From: Comamonas sp.
GTDB taxonomy: Bacteria; Pseudomonadota; Gammaproteobacteria; Burkholderiales; Burkholderiaceae_C
Direction: 5' to 3'
Assembly (NCBI GenBank): GCA_019236485.1
Contig: JAFAIY010000368.1
Coordinates: 1 to 10,927 of the forward strand
Length of the DNA: 10,927 nt
A model generated the notes under the pieces. It had not been told where the DNA came from, searched no databases, and worked only from the letters and a program-made list of their open reading frames with translations. A program made the position numbers and the translations under genes. Positions 1 to 6,753 of the stretch are shown piece after piece; the first letter of the stretch is position 1; each line of letters opens with the position of its first letter.

Positions 1-16
1 GGCATCGATCTTCTAC

Positions 17-44
17 ACTTGCGCCTTATCTCTGCACCGCAAGT
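17..44. promoter_or_regulatory. Inverted repeat upstream of the XRE regulator gene
   Basis: ACTTGCG (17-23) and CGCAAGT (38-44) form 7-bp perfect arms around a 14-bp spacer, ending 16 bp before the ATG of the HTH gene. XRE-family regulators often bind dyads in their own promoters, so this could be an autoregulatory operator. That role is inferred; a 7-bp dyad can occur by chance and no clear -10/-35 pair was identified. Confidence 0.25.
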
Positions 45-60
45 ACCACAGACCGATACC

Positions 61-792
61 ATGAGCACGACCGCCGATCTTGTTACCGCCATCAAGAAGG
101 AACTCAAAGCCGCGCAGCTGACCTATGCCGATCTGGCCGAGGCCATAGGCATGGCCGAATCCAGCGTCAAGCGCATGCTGGCCAAGGGGGATATGCCGCT
201 GTCGCGCATAGACGAGATCTGCCGCGCCCTGCACCTGGACTTTGCCGACCTCGCACGCAGCGTGGCCGACAGCCGCCCGCTGCTGCAGCAGATGACGCGC
301 GAACAGGAGACCGCCGTGGTGGCCGACCGCAAGCTGCTGCTCACGGCCATCTGCGTGCTCAGCCAGTGGACGCTGGAGCAGATCGTGGCCACCTACCGCA
401 TCACCGAGCCCGAGTGCATAGGCTATCTGGCCCAGCTGGACCGCATAGGCATCATCGAGCTGCGCCCGGCCAACCGCTACAAGCTGCGCCTGGCCAAGAC
501 CTTTCGCTGGCAGGCCAACGGCCCGGTGATGGACTTTTTCCGCGAAAACGCCGTGCTCGACTACTTCGGCGGCCAGTTTGCGGGCGAGGACGAGACCATG
601 CTGCTGGTCCATGGCTCCATCGCCCCGCATCTGGCACCCAATTTCGTGGAGCGCATGCAGCGCATAGGCCAGGATTTCTCGCAGCAGCATCTGCAGGACC
701 AGCGCCTGGCAGCCAACAAGATCGAGGGCTACACCCTGGTGCTGGGCATGCGCAAATGGGAGCTGCCCGTGTTTGCCGCGCTGCGCCGCTGA
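61..792 (+). CDS. XRE-family (Cro/CI-type) helix-turn-helix transcriptional regulator
   Basis: A 243-residue cytoplasmic DNA-binding protein, probably a transcriptional regulator. The N-terminal part (about residues 6-62) matches the Cro/CI HTH: a first helix, then TYADLAEAIGM (21-31) as helix 2 and turn, SSVKRMLAKG (34-43) as the recognition helix, and LSRIDEICRALHL (47-59) as helices 4-5. The remaining 180 residues are a mixed helix/strand region without a motif I can name; LLVHGSIAPHL lies in it. This part may sense a ligand or oligomerise. The ATG at 61 was chosen because the HTH fold starts right after it, and the upstream in-frame TTG would add an unfolded-looking extension. No good Shine-Dalgarno precedes it. 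It stands alone, and its target cannot be read from the sequence. HTH assignment firm, role general. Confidence 0.85.
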   Translation: MSTTADLVTAIKKELKAAQLTYADLAEAIGMAESSVKRMLAKGDMPLSRIDEICRALHLDFADLARSVADSRPLLQQMTREQETAVVADRKLLLTAICVLSQWTLEQIVATYRITEPECIGYLAQLDRIGIIELRPANRYKLRLAKTFRWQANGPVMDFFRENAVLDYFGGQFAGEDETMLLVHGSIAPHLAPNFVERMQRIGQDFSQQHLQDQRLAANKIEGYTLVLGMRKWELPVFAALRR

Positions 793-799
793 CCCGCAA

Positions 800-850
800 T
801 ACTGATAGCTGCCAGCGCTTTGACCGCCGGGGCTGAAGCGCTATTTGACG
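800..850. repeat. Degenerate intergenic palindrome, Comamonadaceae style
   Basis: Just after the regulator stop, TGATAGCTGCCAGCGCTT is followed by AAGCGCTATT, giving arms AGCGCTT (814-820) and AAGCGCT (836-842). From memory, short palindromes built on GATAGCTG...AGCGCTT/AAGCGCT are scattered between genes in Comamonas and relatives. There is no T-tract, so it is a poor intrinsic terminator. The rest of 793-965 holds nothing else I can support. Confidence 0.4.
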
Positions 851-965
851 TCTGTTTTCAGCTCGCAACCCGGCTTCACCAACGCGATACATAACATTGC
901 AGGACTTAGCGCAAGCGCAACGCCTTCTTGACGTTGGCCGCACAACATCGAGCCATGGATTGACG

Positions 966-1000
966 AATGCATGGGCCGGCCCGAACGCCGGCCTTGCATT
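966..1000 (+). promoter_or_regulatory. Leader hairpin just upstream of the YXWGXW gene
   Basis: Left arm AATGCA (966-971) plus GGCCGGC (974-980), loop CCGAAC, right arm GCCGGCC (987-993) plus TGCATT (995-1000). This gives 13 base pairs broken only by TG opposite T. It ends 8 nt before the ribosome binding site AGGAGAAGG (1009-1017). With no T-tract it does not look like a terminator. As part of the 5' untranslated leader it could stabilise the message or affect initiation; that role is inferred. Confidence 0.5.
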
Positions 1001-1020
1001 GCAACAAGAGGAGAAGGCTT

Positions 1021-1413
1021 ATGTTGTCACTTCGCAGCACCCTGAACATCACGGCCCTGGCCTTGCTGGCCCAGCTGGCTCTCGCGGGCACGGCCCAGGC
1101 CCAGCCCATGGTCGCCCCGCAGGGCGCTTATGTGAACGTGCAGTACGGTGCGCCGCCGCCCCTGCGCTACGAAGCCATGCCCGCACCGCGCCGCGGCTAT
1201 ATCTGGGCTCCGGGCCACTGGGAGCCACGCGGCTACCGCCATGTCTGGGTGCCCGGACACTGGGAGCGCGTGCGCATGGGCTATGTCTATCGCAGACCCC
1301 AGTGGTATCAGCGCGGCGGCCACTGGTATTACAGCGGCGGCCACTGGGACCGCGACGGCGACGGCCGGCCCAACCGCTACGACCACCACCCCAACAATCC
1401 CTACCGCCGCTAA
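1021..1413 (+). CDS. Secreted YXWGXW-repeat protein
   Basis: A 130-residue exported protein with signal peptide (residues 1-27, cleavage after AQA) and a mature part dominated by Tyr, Trp, Gly, His and Arg. It carries tandem YXWGXW-type units: YIWAPGHWEPRGY, then VWVPGHWERV, then looser QWYQRGGHWYYSGGHW. The tail contains DRDGDGRPNRYD, which resembles a DxDGDG calcium-binding loop such as those in thrombospondin type-3 repeats. The ATG at 1021 is set by a strong Shine-Dalgarno (AGGAGAAGG, 1009-1017) and the signal peptide; an earlier in-frame ATG at 967 lies inside the leader hairpin and would spoil the signal sequence. Members of this family are common periplasmic or surface proteins of unknown function in Betaproteobacteria. 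It appears monocistronic, closed by a terminator. Family call firm, function unknown. Confidence 0.85.
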   Translation: MLSLRSTLNITALALLAQLALAGTAQAQPMVAPQGAYVNVQYGAPPPLRYEAMPAPRRGYIWAPGHWEPRGYRHVWVPGHWERVRMGYVYRRPQWYQRGGHWYYSGGHWDRDGDGRPNRYDHHPNNPYRR

Positions 1414-1478
1414 ACGGCGAAACTGATCGCTCCCTCCGCTGGTTTCTCCCTCCGAGTCATCACGTTCCAGCGGATTTC

Positions 1479-1512
1479 AGGCCCACATCCCTTGCGGATG
1501 CGGGCCTTTTTT
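1479..1512 (+). terminator. Intrinsic terminator after the YXWGXW gene
   Basis: Stem arms AGGCCCACATCC (1479-1490) and GGATGCGGGCCT (1496-1507) pair over 12 positions with one mismatch, loop CTTGC, followed by a run of T (1507-1512). Textbook rho-independent terminator, about 65 bp after the stop codon. Confidence 0.9.
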
Positions 1513-1519
1513 GCGTTTT

Positions 1520-1562
1520 TCCCACAATTTTTATTCGGCATAAGCATATAAAACCAAAGCAT
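1520..1562 (+). promoter_or_regulatory. AT-rich promoter-like stretch before the Bug receptor gene
   Basis: An AT-rich island in a GC-rich window, with TATAAA at 1547-1552 as a -10-like hexamer. No good -35 lies at the right distance. Transcription from here would start about 1559, giving a leader of roughly 55 nt for the ATG at 1616. Weak, positional evidence only. Confidence 0.3.
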
Positions 1563-1615
1563 TAATGCTCAAACATAATAAGCAGCCTTCACTGTTCTTC
1601 TGGACCTCGTCGACC

Positions 1616-2626
1616 ATGCGCCTGCTACCCCATCTTCTTTCCGGTTCCCGCGCCCTGGCGGCCGTGGCCGCCCTGCTTCCCCTGGCCGGCCAGGCTGCCG
1701 ACCATGGCGCGGCCGGCTATCCCCACCAGCCCATCACCATGATCATGGGCTTCAACGCGGGCTCGGGCGTGGACGTGATCGGCCGCGTGGCTCAGGAGCC
1801 GCTGGGCAAGATTCTGGGCCAGCCCGTCATCATCGACTACAAGACCGGCGCGGCCGGCAATATCGGCAGCGAATTCGTGGCCCGCGCCAAGCCCGATGGC
1901 TACACCATCTACTTCGGCACGGCGGCCACCCATGGCAGCAATGCGGCGCTCTACAAGAAGCTGCCGTTCGACGTGGAGACCGACTTCGTGCCCGTGGCGC
2001 CGCTGGTGGACGTGGCCAATGTGCTGACCATCAATCCCAATGTGATCAACGTCAAGAACCTCAAGGAATTCGTGGACGAGATCAAGGCCCACCCCGGCAA
2101 GTACAACTATGCCTCCACGGGCAACGGCGCGGGCACGCATATGGCGTTTGCCGAGTTCAACTCGCGCCTGGGCCTGGACATGGTGCACGTGCCCTACAAG
2201 GGCGGCCCCGAGGCCATCACCTCGGTGCTGCGCGGCGAGACCTGCTGCATCATGAACCAGGTGCAGACCGTGCTGAGCCACTACAAGGCCGGCAAGGTGC
2301 GCCTGCTGGGCGTGACCACGGCCAAACCCGTGGAAGCCGTGAAGGAGGTGCCGACGATTGCCTCCAGCGGCCTGCCCGGCACCAAGGGCTTCAACAGCTC
2401 CATCTGGTTCGGCATCTTCGCGCCCAAGGGCACGGACCCGAGCATCGTCAAAAAGCTCAACCTGGCCGTCAACGAGGTGCTGAACCTGCCCGATGTGCGC
2501 GAGCGCTTTGTCTCCCAGGGCAATACCCTGCGCGAGGAAACACCCGAGCAGTTCAAGAAAACCGTGCACGATGATCGTCTCAAATGGGCCAAGGTGGTCA
2601 AGGACGCGAAAATAAGCATCGATTGA
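1616..2626 (+). CDS. Bug/TctC-family tripartite tricarboxylate transporter substrate-binding protein
   Basis: A 336-residue periplasmic solute receptor. The signal peptide is residues 1-27 (two Arg, hydrophobic run, cleavage after GQA). The mature start YPHQPITMIMGFNAGSGVD and the following GQPVIIDYKTGAAGNIGSEFVARAKPDGYT are the hallmark first and second blocks of the Bug (Bordetella uptake gene)/TctC fold; later blocks HVPYKGGPEAITSVLRGE and VPTIASSGLPGTKGF are also typical. Length is normal. The frame opens at 1565, but the ATG at 1616 is preferred because it starts directly with the signal peptide; neither start has a strong Shine-Dalgarno. These receptors bind organic acids or aromatic carboxylates. 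Many in Comamonadaceae are orphans with no membrane genes beside them, as here. The nearby FAD enzyme and CMD protein may act on the ligand, which is speculative. Confidence 0.93.
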   Translation: MRLLPHLLSGSRALAAVAALLPLAGQAADHGAAGYPHQPITMIMGFNAGSGVDVIGRVAQEPLGKILGQPVIIDYKTGAAGNIGSEFVARAKPDGYTIYFGTAATHGSNAALYKKLPFDVETDFVPVAPLVDVANVLTINPNVINVKNLKEFVDEIKAHPGKYNYASTGNGAGTHMAFAEFNSRLGLDMVHVPYKGGPEAITSVLRGETCCIMNQVQTVLSHYKAGKVRLLGVTTAKPVEAVKEVPTIASSGLPGTKGFNSSIWFGIFAPKGTDPSIVKKLNLAVNEVLNLPDVRERFVSQGNTLREETPEQFKKTVHDDRLKWAKVVKDAKISID

Positions 2627-2683
2627 CGGTCCTCCTCCGCGCAACCGCCTTCCTCTGGGGGCACTGGCTGCGGGGCAGCCCTG

Positions 2684-2713
2684 CCGGCCATTCCGCTTGC
2701 GGGCGCCGGTTTT
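2684..2713 (+). terminator. Probable terminator after the Bug receptor gene
   Basis: CCGGC (2684-2688) pairs with GCCGG (2705-2709), enclosing CCGC-TT-GCGG (2693-2702) with a small internal loop, and is followed by TTTT (2710-2713). A second hairpin, GGCTGC-GGG-GCAGCC (2666-2680), lies just before it. Reasonable rho-independent terminator, with a short T-tract. Confidence 0.5.
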
Positions 2714-2727
2714 AGCGTTTTGAATCT

Positions 2728-2754
2728 GCGCCAGCCGCTACAAGCGGCTGGCGC
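2728..2754. repeat. Perfect 11-bp palindrome upstream of the FAD oxidoreductase gene
   Basis: GCGCCAGCCGC (2728-2738), loop TACAA, GCGGCTGGCGC (2744-2754), followed by TTTGTGG. It ends 14 bp before the ATG at 2769. It resembles the short CCAGC-type intergenic palindromes of Comamonadaceae. It could serve as a second terminator for the upstream gene or as a leader structure for the downstream one. Confidence 0.55.
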
Positions 2755-2768
2755 TTTGTGGTTTGCTT

Positions 2769-4232
2769 ATGTCTCTGAATGCTCTAGTCAGCTACGGCCC
2801 GGCCGGTCTGGCCGCCCTAGAAGAACGCCTGCGCGACGATTTCGTCACGCTGGGCTGGCCCGCCAAGGCCTGGATCACGCCCACCCAGCGCCAGGCCGCT
2901 GCGGTGCACGATGTGATCGTCGTCGGCGCCGGCCAGGCCGGCCTGGCCCTGCATGTGGCGCTGAGCCAGGTCGGCATTCGGCCCGTGCTGCTCGACAAAT
3001 CCCCGCGGGGCTTCGAAGGCCCGTGGGCGACCACGGCGCGCATGGAGACCCTGCGCTCGCCCAAGGAGCTCACGGGCCCGGCCATGGGCATTCCCTCGCT
3101 GAGCTTCCGTGCCTGGTTCATCGCCCAGTTCGGCCTGGATGCCTGGTCCGCTCTGGACAAGATTCCGCGCCTGCAATGGATGGACTATCTGCGCTGGTAC
3201 CGGCGCGTGACGGCCGCCGATGTGCGCAACGGCCACGAGGTGATGGCCATACGCCCGCAGGCCGACGGCGTGGTGGAACTGGATGTGAAGGCCGGGGGCG
3301 AGGTCACGACCTGGCAGACTCGCCGCCTGGTGCTGGCCACGGGCCGCGACGGCCTGGGCGGGGCCACGGTTCCCGCCTTCATGCAGGGCGTGGACCGGAA
3401 GTTCTGGGCGCATTCGTCCGACGAGATGGACTACGCCACGCTGGCCGGCAAGCATCTGGGCGTGGTCGGCGCCGGCGCCTCGGCCATGGACAGCGCGGCC
3501 ACGGCGCTGGAGCACGGTGCGGCCAGCGTGGACCTGCTGGTGCGCCGCAGCCAGCTGCCGCTGATCAACAAGTCCAAGGGCTCGGGCGTGCCCGGCCTCA
3601 CGCACGGCCAGTATCTGCTGCCCGATGCCTGGAAATGGCGCATCCGCCACTACATCAATGCCCAGCAGGTGCCGCCGCCGCACGGCAGCACGCTGCGCGT
3701 CTCGCGCCACGCCAATGCCTTCTTCAATCTGGGCTGCGCCGTGCAGGGCGTGGAGCAGCTGGGCGACAAGCTGCAGGTGCAGACCCCGGCCGGCGTATTC
3801 GTGCTGGACTTTCTGATCATCTCCACGGGCTTTGCGATCGACTGGAGCCTGCGCCCCGAATTCGCCGATATCGCCCCCCATGTGAAGCTCTGGAACCAGC
3901 GCTACACGCCCGAGGTCGGCGACGAAGATGCGGAGCTGTCCGCCTCGCCGGACCTGGGCCCGCTGTTCGAGTTCCAGGGCGATCTGCCCGGCCTCGACCA
4001 TATCCACTGCTTCTGCTATCCCGCGGCCCTGTCCCACGGCACGGTGTCCGGCGATATTCCCGCCATCAGCGACGGCGCGCGCAAGCTGGCCCAGGGCCTG
4101 GCCTCGCTGTTCTATCTCGACGATATCGAGCAGCACTTCGCCAAGCTGCAGTCCTATGCCGAGCCCGAGCTGGACGGCACGGAGTGGACCGCCGCCGACA
4201 GCGCCGCACGCATGCGCCAACTTCAACAATAA
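2769..4232 (+). CDS. FAD/NAD(P)-binding oxidoreductase, flavin-monooxygenase-like
   Basis: A 487-residue flavoenzyme with two Rossmann dinucleotide sites. The first, VIVVGAGQAGLAL with G53-x-G55-xx-G58, should bind FAD; VLLDKSP follows as the second strand. The second, VVGAGASAMDSA with G234-x-G236, should bind NAD(P)H. A late LIISTGF (T353-G354) matches the strand-end motif of FMO/Baeyer-Villiger-type enzymes. About 45 residues precede the FAD site, longer than usual. The likely reaction is NAD(P)H-dependent oxygenation or oxidation of an organic substrate, but no substrate-specific motif is visible. ATG 2769 is chosen over TTG 2763; neither has a convincing Shine-Dalgarno. The next gene starts 9 bp after the stop, so the two are surely one transcript and probably one pathway. 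Fold confident, substrate unknown. Confidence 0.88.
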   Translation: MSLNALVSYGPAGLAALEERLRDDFVTLGWPAKAWITPTQRQAAAVHDVIVVGAGQAGLALHVALSQVGIRPVLLDKSPRGFEGPWATTARMETLRSPKELTGPAMGIPSLSFRAWFIAQFGLDAWSALDKIPRLQWMDYLRWYRRVTAADVRNGHEVMAIRPQADGVVELDVKAGGEVTTWQTRRLVLATGRDGLGGATVPAFMQGVDRKFWAHSSDEMDYATLAGKHLGVVGAGASAMDSAATALEHGAASVDLLVRRSQLPLINKSKGSGVPGLTHGQYLLPDAWKWRIRHYINAQQVPPPHGSTLRVSRHANAFFNLGCAVQGVEQLGDKLQVQTPAGVFVLDFLIISTGFAIDWSLRPEFADIAPHVKLWNQRYTPEVGDEDAELSASPDLGPLFEFQGDLPGLDHIHCFCYPAALSHGTVSGDIPAISDGARKLAQGLASLFYLDDIEQHFAKLQSYAEPELDGTEWTAADSAARMRQLQQ

Positions 4233-4241
4233 GAGACTCTC

Positions 4242-5399
4242 ATGACCGACACGATCGACCGCCTGGCCGGGCTTGCCGCCGACAACCCCTGCTTCACCAC
4301 GCGCCACGAGCGCGAAAAAGTGGCCCTCGCCACCCAGGCCTGCGAAAACCTGCTGCTGGGCAGTACGCTGGACAGCGCTCTGACCCAAGCCGAGCGCCTG
4401 GTGCTGGCCGCCGAGCAGGCCCGCGTCAGCGGCGTGGCGGCACTGGAGGCCGAATACCGCGCCCGTGCCGAGGCGTTGACAGACGCCATCACGCCCGAGC
4501 TGCGCCAGATTCTGGATAAGGCTGGCGCCCAGACCGGCAATGCGCGCCTGGATGCCATGCTGCACTTTGTGCGCACGCTGGCGCTGAACCCCGCCGAAAG
4601 CGACCGGGCCGCGCTGCTGGCAATCCCGGCCGCGGGCCTGTCGCTTAACGACACCGTGCTGCTGGCCCAGCTGATAGGTTTTGTGGCCTACCAGGCCCGT
4701 TTGCTGGTGGGCGTCCAGGCCATGAACGCCATGGGCGGCAAAGCCGAGGCCCAGCCCACCGAGCCCGTGGCCGCCGCGGCTTTTGTGCACCCGGCCAATC
4801 TGCCCGCGCCCGGCGAGCCGCTGCGCCGCAACGGCTTCACCAGCGAAACCCTGGGCTGGAAAGCCTGGCTGGAGGGACTGGACCCCGATACCGCCACTCC
4901 CGAGCAGCAGCAGGTGCTGGATGCGAGCCACCCCAAGGCGCGCAGCATGGACTTCTATCTGGTGCTGGCGCGCCAGCCCCAGGTGCTGCTGGAACGCTCC
5001 CAGGCCTTCAACGCCATCATGTATGCGCCGGGCGGCCTGTCGCGCGCCGAGCGCGAAGTCGCGGCCACGGCCGTCTCGCGCGCCAACGGCTGCGTGTACT
5101 GCGCCTCGGTCCATGCCCAGCGCTTCGAGCAGCTGGCCAAGCGCAACGACGTGATGGCCCAGATGTTCGACGACCCCGACACGGCCGGCACCAATGCGCG
5201 CGAGCGCGCCATCATCCAGTCCGCGCTGGTGCTGACGCGCGCGCCCGGCAGCTTCGGCACGCAGAATCTGCAGCCGCTGCGCGATGCGGGCCTGTCGGAC
5301 CTGGAAATCCTGGACATGCTGCACTCGGCCGCGCTGTTCGGCTGGGCCAACCGCCTGATGCTCAACCTGGGCCAGGAAATCTGGCCCGCCGGCGCCTAA
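4242..5399 (+). CDS. Fused tandem CMD/AhpD-like protein (Avi_7170-type lobe + Avi_7169-type lobe)
   Basis: A 385-residue cytoplasmic protein made of two carboxymuconolactone decarboxylase/alkylhydroperoxidase-like lobes. The C-terminal lobe (about 195-385) has the intact redox site GCVYCASVH, with C284-xx-C287-xxx-H291, preceded by LSRAEREVAATAVSRAN. The N-terminal lobe (about 1-185) has the matching LTQAERLVLAAEQARVSG, but V65, L68 and Y72 stand where C, C and H should be, so it is probably structural. From memory, TIGRFAM families named after Avi_7170 (CMD) and Avi_7169 (alkylhydroperoxidase domain) are usually separate neighbouring genes; here they are joined by a Pro/Ala-rich linker (about 170-195). 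AhpD-like sites reduce peroxides or transfer thiol redox equivalents. Co-transcription with the flavoprotein suggests removal of its peroxide by-product or action on its product; this is inferred. Confidence 0.88.
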   Translation: MTDTIDRLAGLAADNPCFTTRHEREKVALATQACENLLLGSTLDSALTQAERLVLAAEQARVSGVAALEAEYRARAEALTDAITPELRQILDKAGAQTGNARLDAMLHFVRTLALNPAESDRAALLAIPAAGLSLNDTVLLAQLIGFVAYQARLLVGVQAMNAMGGKAEAQPTEPVAAAAFVHPANLPAPGEPLRRNGFTSETLGWKAWLEGLDPDTATPEQQQVLDASHPKARSMDFYLVLARQPQVLLERSQAFNAIMYAPGGLSRAEREVAATAVSRANGCVYCASVHAQRFEQLAKRNDVMAQMFDDPDTAGTNARERAIIQSALVLTRAPGSFGTQNLQPLRDAGLSDLEILDMLHSAALFGWANRLMLNLGQEIWPAGA

Positions 5400-5402
5400 G
5401 CC

Positions 5403-5421
5403 CCGGGGGCGCGCCCCCCGG
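5403..5421. terminator. GC hairpin between convergent genes
   Basis: CCGGGGG (5403-5409) and CCCCCCGG (5414-5421) pair around CGCG with one extra C. It fills the 22-bp gap between the CMD fusion gene (+) and the FIST gene (-), which end toward each other. It has no T-tract on either strand, so it is a possible bidirectional pause or terminator site only. Confidence 0.4.
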
Positions 5422-6684
5422 TCAGACTCCTGTGGTCGAGGGCCCGGTAAACACCGTGAGCACGCCGGCCAGCTGATGCACGCGCGCATCCATGAGCTGG
5501 GCCTCGGCCATCACGCCAATCAGGGGCACGGGGCCCAGCGCGTGGCGCAGCAGCCTGAGCTCGGCATCGGGGCCGCCGAACAGCTCGCTGCCGCGCCCCT
5601 TGCAGCTCATGTACACGGCGCCGCGTATGTGCAGCGGGGCCGGCTCCGGCTCGACCCCGGGCTCGGCATCGGCAAAATCGGCCAGCAGCGCATCCTTGAG
5701 GGCCGCGCCCATCTGCAGCAGCTCATGGCGCGCGGCGCTGGCCTGGCGCTGGCAAAAGATCACCGTGTGCTCGGACTCCACGCCCGACGAGAGCGCAATG
5801 CCCTGGCGCACGGGGTCCAGCCCCACGATATGCAGCACCTGGGCCTCGTCGCTCAGCACGCCGCGCTCCAGCCCGCGCCCCAGCGGGGCAATCGCGGCCT
5901 GGGTCTTGCGCAGCTGCGACAGCGCCGCCTGCCAGCCGCCGCCCGCATGGGGGCCGGCCTGCACATCCAGCAGCTCCAGCAGCCTGGGCAGTGCGGGCTC
6001 GCCGTCGAGCTCCAGCAGCACCGGGCCCCGGGTCTCGGTGATCTCCAGCCCCTGGCCCAGCGGCGTGCAGCCCTGTGCCAGACGCGAGATGCAGGCCACG
6101 TCGCTGTCGAAGGCCACGCCCGAAAAACCGCCCTGGAACACGCCCACGCTGCCCCCCGAGCGCAGCCGGGCCAGGTCCTCCTCGCGGCAGGCGAACTGCA
6201 CGCTGTGCTCGCCTCCCACCGCGCCGAACAGATTGCCCGAGGAGGTGCGCTCCGAAAGCTCGAGCAGCAGCTCGGCCAGCTCGGGCTGGTCCACATCGGC
6301 ATGCACCAGAGCCGAATGCGCTTCAAAGCCGGCCTCGGTACCGCCCAGGGCCAGCGGCGCCACGCCGGAATAGATGCGGTAATGGGCCGCGGGAATATCG
6401 AGCAGCATCACGGCCACGGCCATCTCTGCAGAATACTCGTGCTCCATGGCCAGCACCGCATCGCCGGAGCTGCCCACCCAGTCCGTGACCTGCGGCAGCG
6501 AGCGGGCCAGCAGCGCCAGCAGCTCCTGCGCATGGCGGGCCATGCTTTTCGAGACATAGACCAGGCCCAGCCTGTGCCTGGCCTGCGGCTGGCGCAGCAG
6601 CTGTTCGCGCAGCTGCAGCAGCACCCGCTCTGCCGCATTGCGCCAGTCCGCATGACTGGCGTGACCTACGGGAAACAATGACAT
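5422..6684 (-). CDS. FIST-domain signal-transduction protein
   Basis: A 420-residue soluble protein with the FIST N-terminal and C-terminal domains (F-box and intracellular signal transduction). The N part (about 30-230) runs through LGLVYVSKSMARHAQELL, WVGSSGDAVL and MAVAVMLLDIP; the C part contains YMSCKGRGSELFG (S360-C361-K362-G363-R364-G365), then PLIGVMAEAQL and GVLTVFTGP, all typical of FIST_C. FIST domains are predicted small-ligand sensors, often beside chemotaxis or kinase modules; here there is no kinase, cyclase or receiver partner. The start at 6684 is fixed by a strong AGGAGGG (complement of 6688-6694). It lies 69 bp after phaM on the same strand, so co-transcription is likely. 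No transmembrane segment or signal peptide seen. Family firm, ligand and output unknown. Confidence 0.88.
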   Translation of the reverse strand: MSLFPVGHASHADWRNAAERVLLQLREQLLRQPQARHRLGLVYVSKSMARHAQELLALLARSLPQVTDWVGSSGDAVLAMEHEYSAEMAVAVMLLDIPAAHYRIYSGVAPLALGGTEAGFEAHSALVHADVDQPELAELLLELSERTSSGNLFGAVGGEHSVQFACREEDLARLRSGGSVGVFQGGFSGVAFDSDVACISRLAQGCTPLGQGLEITETRGPVLLELDGEPALPRLLELLDVQAGPHAGGGWQAALSQLRKTQAAIAPLGRGLERGVLSDEAQVLHIVGLDPVRQGIALSSGVESEHTVIFCQRQASAARHELLQMGAALKDALLADFADAEPGVEPEPAPLHIRGAVYMSCKGRGSELFGGPDAELRLLRHALGPVPLIGVMAEAQLMDARVHQLAGVLTVFTGPSTTGV

Positions 6685-6707
6685 AAACCCTCCTGCCCAA
6701 GCTTGGA

Positions 6708-6724
6708 TGGGCACGCCGTGCCCA
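6708..6724 (-). repeat. Hairpin in the phaM-FIST gap
   Basis: TGGGCAC (6708-6714), loop GCC, GTGCCCA (6718-6724): perfect 7-bp stem between the phaM stop and the FIST Shine-Dalgarno. There is no T-tract. It may be an mRNA processing or attenuation structure that tunes the second gene. Confidence 0.4.
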
Positions 6725-6753
6725 GGCTTCCGTCCTCTCCCCCGCGGCGAGGT

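Noticed and set aside
2720..4519. A 599-codon plus-strand frame overlapping the flavoprotein
   Set aside because: Arg/Pro/Gly/Ala-rich shadow of the real gene, one frame off, with no recognisable fold.
2817..5489. An 890-codon open frame on the minus strand opposite the flavoprotein and CMD genes
   Set aside because: It is an artefact of GC-rich codons: the protein is His/Gln/Arg/Gly-rich with no domain, while the plus-strand frames carry clear motifs.
5476..6681. A 401-codon plus-strand frame opposite the FIST gene
   Set aside because: Low-complexity His/Gln/Leu composition; the minus strand encodes conserved FIST motifs and has a strong ribosome binding site.
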